Positions 1 through 9,462 of a stretch of DNA of 64,000 nt are shown here, one piece after another. Source of the DNA: Apus apus (Eukaryota; Chordata; Aves; Apodiformes; Apodidae); contig NC_067312.1 in assembly GCF_020740795.1 (NCBI RefSeq), positions 48,493,905 to 48,557,904 of the forward strand. The letters are read 5' to 3'. The position numbers and the translations under genes are program-made. Below the pieces are notes generated by a model. The model saw only the letters and a list, made by a program, of their open reading frames with translations, made no database searches and was not told the origin of the DNA. Position 1 is the stretch's first letter. Every line of letters starts with the position of its first letter.

Positions 1-236
1 AAAGCACCAGGGGAGACTCGAGGTCGATCCCTGGGATTCTGGAGCCAGAGCTACAGAGATTCTGAAGCCAACTACACATGAACTGAAAAGGAGATACTTG
101 CAGCATATGAAGGAGTTAGAGCCACTTCGGAAGTGATCAGCACTGAAGCACAGCTCCTCCTGGCGCCCAGATTACCGGTGCTGAGATTCATGTTCCAGAG
201 TAACCTTTCTCCTGTCCATCATGCCACTGATGTGAC

Positions 237-845
237 TTGGAGTCAGTGGACTGCTTTAATTACCCGGTGAGCATAACTAGGAAGCCTAAACGTCCATACA
301 TTGTAGAGGCAATTACAAACTGGCCAGAAGGCACACACTTTGGAATGCTACCACAAGTGGTGAGACAGGCTCAAGAAGCTCCACCATATGATCATCTACC
401 AGAGACTGAGGAACAATTTGCTCTTTTCACTGATGGCTCCTGTCGTCTTGTAGGGAACCACAGGAAGTGGAAAGCTGCCGTGTGGAGTCCTACACAACTG
501 GTTGCACAAGTACCTGAAGGAGAAGGTGAATCAAGTCAGTTTGCAGAGGTAAAAAACATCCAACTGGCTTTGGACATTGCTGAGCAAGAGGGGTGGCCAA
601 GAGTCTATCTCTACACTGACTCTTGGATGGCAGCAAATGCCTCGTGGGGTTGGCTAAAGCAGTGGCAGCAGAACAACTGGCAGTGAAAAGGTAAACCTGT
701 TTGGGTTGCTGACCTGTGGAAAGACATTGCAGCTTGGATAGAGAAACTGGTAGTAAAAGTGTGTCATGTAGATGCACATGTGCCTCTGAGTCGAGCCGCT
801 GAGGAACACCAACACAATCAACGAGCTGATGAGGCTGCTCAAGTG
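237..845 (+). pseudogene. ERV-L-like RNase H domain (broken)
   Basis: In a live element this domain degrades the RNA strand of the RNA/DNA hybrid during reverse transcription. The acidic signature is visible in order: FTDGS (Asp at 432-434), FAEVKN (Glu), YTDSW (Asp) and NQRADEA (Asp, after 800). A TGA at 684-686 interrupts the frame after QNNWQ, and the same frame then continues through 690-845. The position 237 methionine is only the first ATG in a partial frame and not a true start, since pol is made as a polyprotein. The domain runs directly into integrase in the same frame. Confidence 0.8.
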
Positions 846-1719
846 TTCCAAATAGACTTAGGCTGGGAACATAAGGGTGAGCTCCTTCTGGCTCGATGGG
901 CCCATGACACTTCAGGTCATCAGGGCAGAGATGTAACATACAAATGGGCTCGTGACAGGGGGGTGGACTTAACCATGGACACTATTGTGCAGGTGATCCA
1001 CGACTGTGAGACGTATGCTGCAATTAAGCAGGTGAAATGGTTGAAACCTTTGTGGTATGAGGGGAGGTGGTCAAAGTACAGTTATGGGGAGGCCTGGCAA
1101 ATGGACTACATCACACTGCCTCAGACCCACCAGGGCAAGCACTATGTGCTTACAACGGTGGAAAAAAGTACAGGATGGTTGGAAACATATCCTGTGCCTC
1201 ATGCCACAGCTCAGAATACTATCCTGGGCCTTGAGAAGCAAATCTTGTGGAAACATGGTACTCCAGAAAAAACTGTGTCAGACAATGGGACTCATTTCAA
1301 AAACAGTCTTGTGACTGACTGGGCCAAAAAAAGTGGTATTTGAGTGGATATACTATACCATATACTATGCACAAGCCTCAGGGAAAATGAAAAGGTACAA
1401 TGGTCTGTTATAAGCTATCCTGAAAGCAATGGGTGGTGGAACTTGTAAAAATTGGGACAAAAATTTGGCAAAAGCCATCTTGTTAGTTAACACCCAGGGA
1501 TTCATCAATTGGGCTGGTCTTGCTTGGTCAGACCTTCTACATACAGTAGATGGGGATAAAGTCCCTGTGACATGTGAAAGGAATCTCTTGGGTTTGGGTG
1601 TTTGGGTTTTTCCTGTTTTGAGTAAAGGTAAACCTGTCCAGGGAGTTGCTTTTTCTCAGAGACCTGGACATACTTGGTGTGTGATGAAGAAGGATGGTGA
1701 AGTAAAATATCTCCCCTAA
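846..1719 (+). pseudogene. ERV-L-like integrase (broken)
   Basis: Integrase joins viral DNA to the host genome. The N-terminal zinc-binding region is seen at about 895-1030: a His pair (HDTSGH) and then CETY, where the second Cys of the usual HHCC set is Tyr. The catalytic core shows the first Asp in QMDYITL (about 1100) and the second in SDNGTHF (about 1280). The frame ends at a TGA at 1341-1343. After a frameshift the core resumes as GKMKRYNG near 1381-1404, where the expected catalytic Glu reads as Lys, and another in-frame stop (TAA) follows. A C-terminal part continues to a stop at 1717-1719. Both the zinc site and the active site are therefore damaged, so the protein is non-functional. 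Confidence 0.8.
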
Positions 1720-1800
1720 AGTAATCTGACTCTGGGAGATAATCCTTAATTTGGCAGCTGGTAAAATATAGAGCCTATGTGTAATATTTATGGGGTGGAA

Positions 1801-2558
1801 TGTCCTGGTTTGAGCCAGGATGAAACTAATTTTCCTTCTACTGATTTTTTTTTTCTTCAGTAAGTTCTCTTTTAACTAGTAGCAAGTTTTCCAGCTCCTG
1901 GGCTGATAATGCTGGAATGTTTGTGTTACTGCTGGGACTTGAAGGTCACTTCACTGTACTTGTTGAATCTGCAGCCTCAGAGGTTACCAAAGCAGAAGAG
2001 TCGAATCTGTAACCCTCCCATAGGGATAAGTGGACTAGACAGATGGCAAAACTGGCCAGAGATATTCCATTCCATGTATCTAAGTAAGCTCAGAGGAAGC
2101 TCAGAGATCACAGAAGACAACTTCCTTCCGTCTTCTTCGTCCCTTCTCTTCTGTTCATTGCCAGCGTCCAGGGACGACTCCATCCATCCATCACCACTGA
2201 TCCCCAGGCCCATGCACTCCTGACCCTCATCACTCTCCCCTCAGCTCCTGTCTGCTCTGCTGCTCTCTCTGGCAGCTCCGGGACATTTCAGAACTGCTCA
2301 TAACTGAGGAGAGTGTCGTGGAAGTTGCTGGGGGAGGCAATAGGGTTTTGCACATTCCTGAACATACTTGTATATAATTGTCCATATTTTATTTTATCAT
2401 TGATGTTTAATGAAAGCTGTCTAGTTTAGTCTTCAATCCAGAAAGTGTCTCTCCTTAATTCTCTCCCTCCTTCCCTACCTGGGGAGGAGGGTGAAGGAAG
2501 GGGATCAAGAGCATCACTGTTGCTGGTTCAATTGCCAATTCCGAGTCAAACTGTGACA
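1801..2558 (+). repeat. 3' LTR of the ERV-L-like provirus
   Basis: The LTR begins TGTCCTGGTTTGAGCCAGG immediately after the purine tract and ends ...CAAACTGTGACA, giving the TG...CA ends of an LTR. A poly-T/TTCAG block follows the first 50 bases, and TATA-like and AT-rich sequence lies near 2370-2410. The same family recurs as solo LTRs at 15593-16300, 16708-17453 and 21118-21846 (inverted), which supports both boundaries. The target duplication cannot be checked because the 5' LTR is outside the window. Confidence 0.85.
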
Positions 2559-3636
2559 GGAAACTTCCTTGATGACAGTAAGCACTTATATGGTCGTGGT
2601 TAAAAACAATAAATGCAGCACTGAGAGTTAAAGAAGTAACTTGGTAATGGTCCTTCAAGCCGTAAATAGTCTTTGCATAAAGAATTCACAGATGATAATT
2701 TCAAACATGGCTATTTTCTTATTATCGTATAATTTCTATAGCTTTTCTTTTTCCAAGCTAGACTGATCATATAGATTATTTCAGAGGTTTTTTAAAATAA
2801 GTAAGGAGCTCTTCTACTGAGAAGAGGAGCTTGTCATGCAATCAAGTCTAGATTTTTTGATTGTTTAGTTGTGCTTTGGAATCCAGTAATGGAGGAAGTT
2901 GGCTGTTTTCTCTTAATTGCCTTTGATATCTTTATTCTGTGATTATATTACCAGTCTTAGTTTCCTATAGTTTTGGTGTGTCTGGACAGGGAATGGCATT
3001 TTCTAATATGAATGGAACGTGGCTGGCCTTGATTTGTAATGAATTTATTTATCTTTGACATATGCTTTCAATTCTTCCCGTTCTGTTTTCAACAGTCTTA
3101 TATTGTTCTCCTCATGAAGGCACTGTTACAGTAGTTATTAAAAGTTGTTGCCTTAGCCCATGTCCATATTAGAAACCTGGTAAGTTTTGGGTCTCTGTGT
3201 TTGAGTGTTTGTTCTGATTTTATTTTTTAGGTTTTTTTTTGTTGTTGTTGTATTTATTTATTAAGAGGAGAACAGCATAGTTGGTACATAAAAAAGCTGA
3301 GGGACTACCAAAGACAGAGTTCTTACTATTTTAATTTAGTAATCTAGTAAAACCTTCTTTGTTGCTGATGGTAAGAAGTACTAACTGTTCTAATAATGAC
3401 CTCTACTGAGTTCTAGTTTATAGCTGTCTATTATACGTATGCATTGAATTAGTCTACAAGATAATTTAAAGAAAACTTTAAAAAGCTAAAATAAATACTT
3501 TAAATGCCCAGGTGAAATGAATAAGTACCTGTAAACATGTATGTTTGCAGTAGCCTATACTTCAACTAGCAGGCTTTTTGGTGCACTACTTGAGGCTGCA
3601 TTTAAATACAATAAAGCCTGAATTTTGATAGGTAGG
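2559..3636. other. Intergenic, no gene seen
   Basis: AT-rich single-copy-looking sequence with a short T-rich/GTT run near 3230-3255. No coding exon, CR1 or LTR could be recognised. Confidence 0.6.
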
Positions 3637-4840
3637 TGTCGTGGTTTGATGAACCGAACCAGTGAACACGTGACTGATCATTTATGTGGGTCCACCCCAA
3701 ACTGGGGCCAGCATAAATGTGCTGGGTATTCACGTGTTATAGCCCCACTAATTACCGCCTCCCTGTACCAGAAGGAAAACTTGAAGCCGTTTTGCTTACT
3801 TTGTTTTAACGAAGTTAACCACGGTTTATTTAAATGGGCAGGAACACACAAGTACATTCAGGATAGATTAAAAAAATCAAAGGGATTCAATTAAAGTTGA
3901 GGAATCAATGAGAATTCAACCCACGCCCCACTGGAGATATTAACTGCCAAAGGTGAGAACACAAACTAGAAATATAACAGTACCGAATAGAGAGATCGGT
4001 TATTGTGCCCGTTGCCGCTCCCAATCGGGAAGACGCCTTGCGTGGGAGAGGCGGGAGGGATTTCCCGGGATAGGAAATCCCAGAACTCGGGGCGTGGATC
4101 CCGGCGCCTGCAGGGGGGTGAGCTGCGGGGAGCAGCGACGACAAGCGGCTGCGGCTGGTACAGCAGGACAGGGGCTGCGGGGCAGGGGCTGCGGGGCAGG
4201 GGCTGCGGGGGCCGCGGGGGCTGCGGGGGCTGGGACTGCAGGGCCTGGGGCTGCGGAGGCAGGGGCTGCGGGGGCTGCGGGGGCAGGGGCTGCGGGGGCT
4301 GGGACTGCGGGGGCTGCGGCTGCGGGGGCTGGGCTTCTTTCTTTTCGGCGGCACGTTCTCAGCTCATATCAATTGTGACCCGAGACCTGGCTCTGCGCTA
4401 ACAACTGCCTTGGGCCCGGGTGGGTCTTTTGAGTGAGTGGCAGCTTTTTTTTGTGATTTATTTTCCCGTGGAGAGGTTCTGGGCAGCAAGCGAGATGCTG
4501 TTTGCCAGATCTCCGGGAAAAAAAGAAGCCACACTTCGTGATTCTTCTGATCGCGGCCTGTGTAGCTCTTCAGTCTTTTGCAGTTCTTCCAACAATCCGA
4601 CCAACTGCACCACAAGCAGCCTGTAGCCCTTTATTTATACTTCCTTCCTAAGTCCCTGATTGGTGTTTTTTTGCAATCCCTTGTTAGTATAGGTGCCAAC
4701 CAATCAGGTAAGGGTGTTTTCAATCCCTCATGCCAACCAACCAGTTCAGGGCATTCCGGATCTTCTATCAATAAAACTGTTTTCTCTCTCAAATCCTGTC
4801 AGTCACTAGGTAGCTACATCCCTGAGAACTGTCCCTGACA
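3637..4840 (-). repeat. Probable LTR element, minus strand, with internal GC-rich minisatellite
   Basis: Read on the minus strand, this unit begins TGTCAGGGACAG at 4840 and ends AAACCACGACA at 3637, giving TG...CA inverted ends. Promoter-like TATAAATAAAGG lies at about 4630, and AATAAA-type polyadenylation motifs lie further on (about 4460 and 3826). These are the expected parts of a retroviral LTR. At 1.2 kb it is longer than the other LTRs here, partly because of a GC-rich tandem repeat in the middle. I found no matching target-site duplication (GTAGG on the left, GGCTT on the right), so the boundaries or the single-LTR interpretation are uncertain. It could also be an LTR plus adjoining internal sequence. 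Confidence 0.55.
4160..4335. repeat. GC-rich minisatellite (GGGGCTGCGG-type units)
   Basis: Imperfect tandem units built from GGGGCTGCGG, GCAGGGGCTGC and GGGGGCTGGGACTG fill about 175 bp. The plus strand is very G-rich with many runs of four or five G. The open frames through it give low-complexity Gly/Ala or Ser/Pro/Arg strings and are artefacts of the repeat. Confidence 0.85.
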
Positions 4841-6780
4841 GGCTTAGTTCGGCCCACTATGTTTCTCTATTCAATCAACTGAGTTAATGAGTGACATTAT
4901 TTATTTATTATTGGTATGTCATCAACAGTAGGTAACACTAGTGAAGCTTTTATAAATAGACCAATATTTTTCTAGTATATTAACTCTTGCTCTGAGGCTC
5001 TGATATTATTTGTTTTCAAATGGTGTCACTGCTGGAAGTGATTATATATATAGCTAACTGATTTTGTTAAGTGTTCTAAATTTCCTTTCTAATTCTAATT
5101 TTTGTTGAAAATTAGCTCATAATTTAACAATTAATAAACAAGTCAGTGGCATGTCTAAATTTTGGCCAAGATCAGGGAATCAAGAGTAGCTGAAGAAGGC
5201 TGGGGAGCAACAGTCAGCTAAATAAAGACCAATTTTAGAATACTGTAATCTCCAAACCTTACAGAGGCTGCCCAGTTTGCATGCAATCATTGTCATTGTC
5301 ATTATCAATGTAAGCAGCCTGGTAATACCTCATTTGTAGCTGTACAAATGGTTAATGCTCTGATCATGTTTCCTGTTCCTGTACACCAGAGAAGTTCCAA
5401 TGCAGATGGCAAGCCACTGCTAAGCAACAGAAGCATCTTAAGACTATTAGTACTTTTAGGTGTCATAAGTTTATAAAAAGTAACCACGTGTTTTCAGTGT
5501 TTGAGCCTTCAATTGAGATTAGTGGTGAGAAGAGTGGACTTCTGACTATAATTTGAGCCTGCAGAAGTTCTGCTCAAAACTAACATTTACCCCTAGCCCT
5601 ACAGGTGATTGGAAAAACAGACCAATCAAACGAAACATATGTGAACTGTTTCTTCCCCTTAGTAAAGACAGGGTAAACAGGACCTCTGTCTGAAAGAGGA
5701 GTCATCCTTCTGTACCTAGCCATGTAACATCAAAACACGCAGAGGTCTGTTGAAAAGGCCTGCAGTATATAGTTGTATGCAATAGTAACAGTTTGGGTTA
5801 GACACATAACTTGCTCTTGATGTAGAAAGTGGTGAAAAGTGATGACCTTGAAGCTGAGGAGAGTTGCAACAAATGCAAAAGATATTTATTTTTGTTTCAA
5901 ATGTTTGTACTATCTTTAAGAATTTGATTCTTAAAATTTTCCTGAGAAAATGAAGACTGAAAGTACTTACACACTAAATGAGAATTAAAATCATACAATA
6001 GCAGCAGGAGAAGTCCACAAAATGTTAATCTGCAAGGACTTTACAGCAATACACTAAAGACCCAACAGTGTCCCTGACTGCATCCATTTTCTCAAGACAC
6101 TAATTGCATGACTCATTTACTGCTAATGTAAATTAAGAGGACAATGGTTACCTTCTGAAATTTTTGAGGCCTTGTCTGGAACAGTTACATAACATATTGA
6201 AATGTAGATCTCTGTTTTAGGGTCTTACCTACAAGTTGGGATAAAAATTACTTCTGAAGTTATTGATACAGAGTTTTAATTATTCTGCCAAAAGATTACA
6301 GAAGTTACTCACTGTAGGGCAGAGTAGTCACTTTGGCAGGAAAAAATGCCTTAGACCCAGGAATCTGTTAAATGAGGTAGAGAAAGTAAACCCTAAAGCT
6401 CAACAAAAAGTATGACGAATAACTTTGATGTCAGCCTATAATTTAAGACTTCACTGTCCAATCCCAACAGGCAATGAAAAAGGAAGAGAAGGTTTACATC
6501 ATGGGCTAGACAATATCAAGCCATATGTGAGAGCAGGAGCAGAAAAGTTCTGTGAGTTGATGGCTGGTGTGAACTGTAGAAGCAAATTAGAAAGCCTTAG
6601 GACTTGCTTTGAAAGTGGTGTGTCTAAAGAGAAATTATAATGTGAATTTTAACATTTTCTTTTTTGTTTGTTTGCAATTTTAAATGACTACGTTATTTTT
6701 TTCCTTAGAACTTGTCTGTCAATGACACTAAAGCCTTTTGTCTGACTCTTCTGTTCCTTCATGGGACTAATTCTACTACA
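4841..6780. other. Intergenic, no gene seen
   Basis: AT-rich sequence with no recognisable coding exon, CR1 or LTR. Short open frames here (for example about 6425-6640) have no family resemblance or splice context. Confidence 0.55.
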
Positions 6781-7445
6781 TGTGATGAGTTAACCTTGGC
6801 TGGCTGGCAGATGCCCATGGAGCTGCTTTCTCAGCCCCCCTCCTCAGCAGGCTGGAGGGAAAATAAGATTAAGAGTTCGTGGATTGAGATAAAGAAAGGG
6901 AGATCACTTACTAATTACCATAATAGAGGAAACAGACTAAACTTAGGAAAAATCAACTTAACTTATTACCAATTAAAATAAAGTTGGATGATAAGAAACA
7001 GACAAAAAAACCCTAACCCACCTTCCAGTCACCCTCCTGCTTTTTTGCAGGCTCAACTTGACTCCTTTGTTCCTGACTCCTCTACCTCCTTCTCTTGAGC
7101 AGTGCAAGGGCATGGGGAATGGGAGCTGGGATCAGTCCATAACAATTCATCTTTGCCATTCCTACCTCCTCACATTCTTCCCCTGCACCTCCACATGGGA
7201 TACAGTCTGTCACAAACTGCTCTAACATGAGTTGTCCTCCATAGGCCATGGATAAAACTTGTCTAGCATGAGCTGACCATGAATAACACTTCTGCTGAGG
7301 TATCTCCCACGGGGTGCAGGGGAATCTCTGCTCCAGTGCCTGGAATGCCTCTTGCCCTCTTTCACTGACCCTGGTGTCTGCAGGGCTGTTTCATATGCTT
7401 CTCACTCCTCTCAACTGTTGTGCAGTGTTTTTTTTCCGTTTTTTT
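6781..7445 (+). repeat. LTR fragment, plus strand
   Basis: The fragment starts TGTGATGAGTTAACCTTGGC and contains the stretch with TTCGTGGATTGAGATAAAG, GGGAGATCACTTAC and TTATTACCAATTAAAATAAAG. This layout is typical of an abundant avian ERV LTR. The same block (TCACGGGTCGAGACACGG ... TTTATTACTAATCAAA) occurs in the opposite orientation at 7690-7941, which supports the repeat call. The 3' end runs into a T-rich stretch at 7430-7460 and a CR1 tail, so no intact 3' LTR end is visible. Confidence 0.6.
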
Positions 7446-7454
7446 TCCATTTTT

Positions 7455-7642
7455 TTCCAAGCTCTCCAGGGAAGTGGTCATAGCACCAAGGCTGCCTGAG
7501 CTCAAGAAGCATTTGGATGATGCTCTCAGGCACATGGTGTGATTCTAGCAGTTTCCTACACAGGGACAGGAGTGGGACTCCGTGATCCTGATGGGTCTCT
7601 TCCAACTCATCATATTCTATGATTCTGTGATTCTGTGAAATC
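7455..7642 (+). repeat. CR1 LINE 3' end fragment
   Basis: This is typical CR1 3' sequence: GGGAAGTGGTCATAGCACC, AGAAGCATTTGGATGATGCT and TGGGTCTCTTCCAACTCA, ending in the octamer tail TCTATGATTCTGTGATTCTG. Only the last ~190 bases are present (5'-truncated), and it sits between two LTR fragments in opposite orientation. Confidence 0.85.
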
Positions 7643-7689
7643 AGGAACAAAGTAATTTGGGCCTGAAAGAAAGGAAGGGTCTTTGTTTT

Positions 7690-7941
7690 GTCCATGTCCT
7701 GTGTGCATTTGATTAGTAATAAATTAAATTATTATTTTTCCCCAAGATGAGTCTATTTTGCCTTGGACCGTAACCGGTGAGTGAACCCTCCTTTGTCCGT
7801 GTCTCGACCCGTGAGCTTTTAGTAATTGGCCCTTGTCCTTGCCACCCCGCTGTATGTGTGTGTCCGGAGCAAGAGGAGGGGAGATGATTGAGAGGCCACA
7901 CGGCTGGTTCTTTGTTTTCAGGTTAGGCCCAAACCATGACA
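7690..7941 (-). repeat. LTR 5' fragment, minus strand
   Basis: Read on the minus strand it begins TGTCATGGTTTGGGCC at 7941 and reproduces the inner block of the 6781 LTR (TCGAGACACGGACAAAGGAGG, then a TTTAATTTATTACTAAT segment). It is truncated at about 7690 and has no matching 3' part. Confidence 0.6.
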
Positions 7942-8558
7942 ACATTTGATTCTACAGTAAGAAGGTTCTATCAGTTTGCATTAACAAAGGCCTAGAACCA
8001 TTAAAGAACAAGCAATCAAACAAAAAAAGCCCAACAAACCCCTCTGCATAGCAAGCCAGTAACAATTTTTTATCAGTCATACTGAATATGAAGGAATCCT
8101 GTAAGGAAAAAACATGCCGAGCATTAAATGAAGGCCAACTTACTGTTGCAGAGAAATTTTTTTTCTGGTGATTCCTTTGAGTTTTTGCTTGCAAATGATT
8201 ACTTATTATTCTTGTGTGCATATATGAATATTGTTTCCTTTCTTGTTCAGGTCTACTTTCTGAATAAGTTTTGGCCCAATCCACTAGAAAAATCCTTCAG
8301 TAAAAACATTTCAGATGTATTTGTAACTCAGGATTCCAAGTTAACAGACATTGTGTGTATTACTAATAAGCTAAATGCAAAGGATAACAATAATGGTTTA
8401 ATTTTTAAAAAATATTTTTCAGAACACTATTAAACCAGAGAGACCCAATATATTTGTCACTCTTAATAGATGTTAAAACTTTTAAGTGTATATATCTGTA
8501 AGTACAAAGAAAATTACAAACTATCATTTTCAGTTGTCTTAATTTTAGGATTACAAGG
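7942..8558. other. Intergenic, no gene seen
   Basis: AT-rich sequence. A short open frame (8128-8433 plus) has no recognisable features. Confidence 0.5.
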
Positions 8559-9462
8559 TGTCTCGAGCCACTATCAGGTCAAGGAGGTTCAAAATGATCC
8601 CAATGGTGACTTAAGACACGAATGAGGTCAAATGTCATGTACATACCAAACTTTATTGCATGCACATTACAACGTTACATTGTAGAGGCCAATAGGATAG
8701 AGAGAAAGAGGGGGAAAAATGGGAAAATTGCAGAAGCACAGAAGAATGCAAGTTATAGCATTGTTACTACCACAGCTCTAGCAGCACGCTGCATGTCAGG
8801 TATTCATCAGAGAACTCCCTTGTCAGTGGGGGAATTCCAAAATGTCAGTAGTGCCACCGCCTTTTTATTGTCATAGTTCCCTACCCATTCTCCGCCTTTT
8901 CTCCAAATACTCAGAACCTGTTTACATTGGTTCCTCCACTGTGCTCATGACGGTGTCACCTTCGAGGTTGTCACGAGGAGGGTCTTCCTGAGCTGGCTGA
9001 CCTCAGGCTACAGTGCATGCAGCTTACAAGGGGAGTGCCCTGCACCCGTTTTCAGGTTCTTCAGGCTGGCTTCATGGCTATTCGGCTTAGCACGTTCTGA
9101 CTTGTAAGGTAAGATAGGTAAGACGAGGTAATGAGGTAAGACAGAGCAACAAGCTTGCATACAGGGTTGGTTCAAGCCTTGCAGCTCACCCCAGCAGCAC
9201 TGAGGGAACAATACTGAGGCAGCAGCTCAGTCCTTTATACAAGGTTGTAATAATAATTACAATTACTCTTTACAATGCAGCAATTAGAATCAGTATACAC
9301 TATAAAGCTGTGAAAATAATGTCTTGACTGCTTTGCAACTGCTGCTGCGGCAATGAGAAGCCTATCTATGTAATCCTTTCCATTCACTTGTATAAACAGA
9401 CTGCCGGGCAATAGGCTTAAGTGGGAGTAGCTGTCAGTAGCTTAGATAAAACAAGTGTGACA
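8559..9462 (-). repeat. Probable LTR (different family), minus strand
   Basis: On the minus strand the unit starts TGTCACACTTGTTTTATC at 9462 and ends CTCGAGACA at 8559. It contains a TATA box with start-like context (TATAAAGGACTGAGCTGCTG, near 9238) and a polyadenylation motif (GCAATAAAGTTTGG, near 8655). The order U3-TATA-polyA-end fits a ~900-bp retroviral LTR. No target-site duplication was found at the proposed ends, so they may be slightly misplaced. Confidence 0.6.

Larger units (their letters stand above)
1..1800 (+). mobile_element. ERV-L-like provirus, internal region (3' part of pol)
   Basis: This is the 3' half of an endogenous retrovirus whose 5' part lies off the left edge. The first ~236 bases translate, with interruptions, as the reverse transcriptase to RNase H connection. 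RNase H and integrase follow, and then a purine-rich stretch at about 1790-1800 directly abuts the LTR. No env-like reading frame lies between integrase and the LTR, as expected for ERV-L-type (class III) elements. The pol frame is broken by at least two stop codons (684-686, 1341-1343) and a frameshift between 1343 and 1381. It is a dead, old copy. The class assignment rests on domain order and protein character and was not checked by a search. Confidence 0.85.

Noticed and set aside
3905..4401. Ser/Pro/Arg-rich (minus) and Gly/Ala-rich (plus) proteins of 130-150 residues
   Set aside because: They are translations of the GC-rich minisatellite on both strands, with no domain or splice context.
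7952..8433. Overlapping ~100-residue frames on both strands
   Set aside because: AT-rich, no recognisable features, both probably chance.
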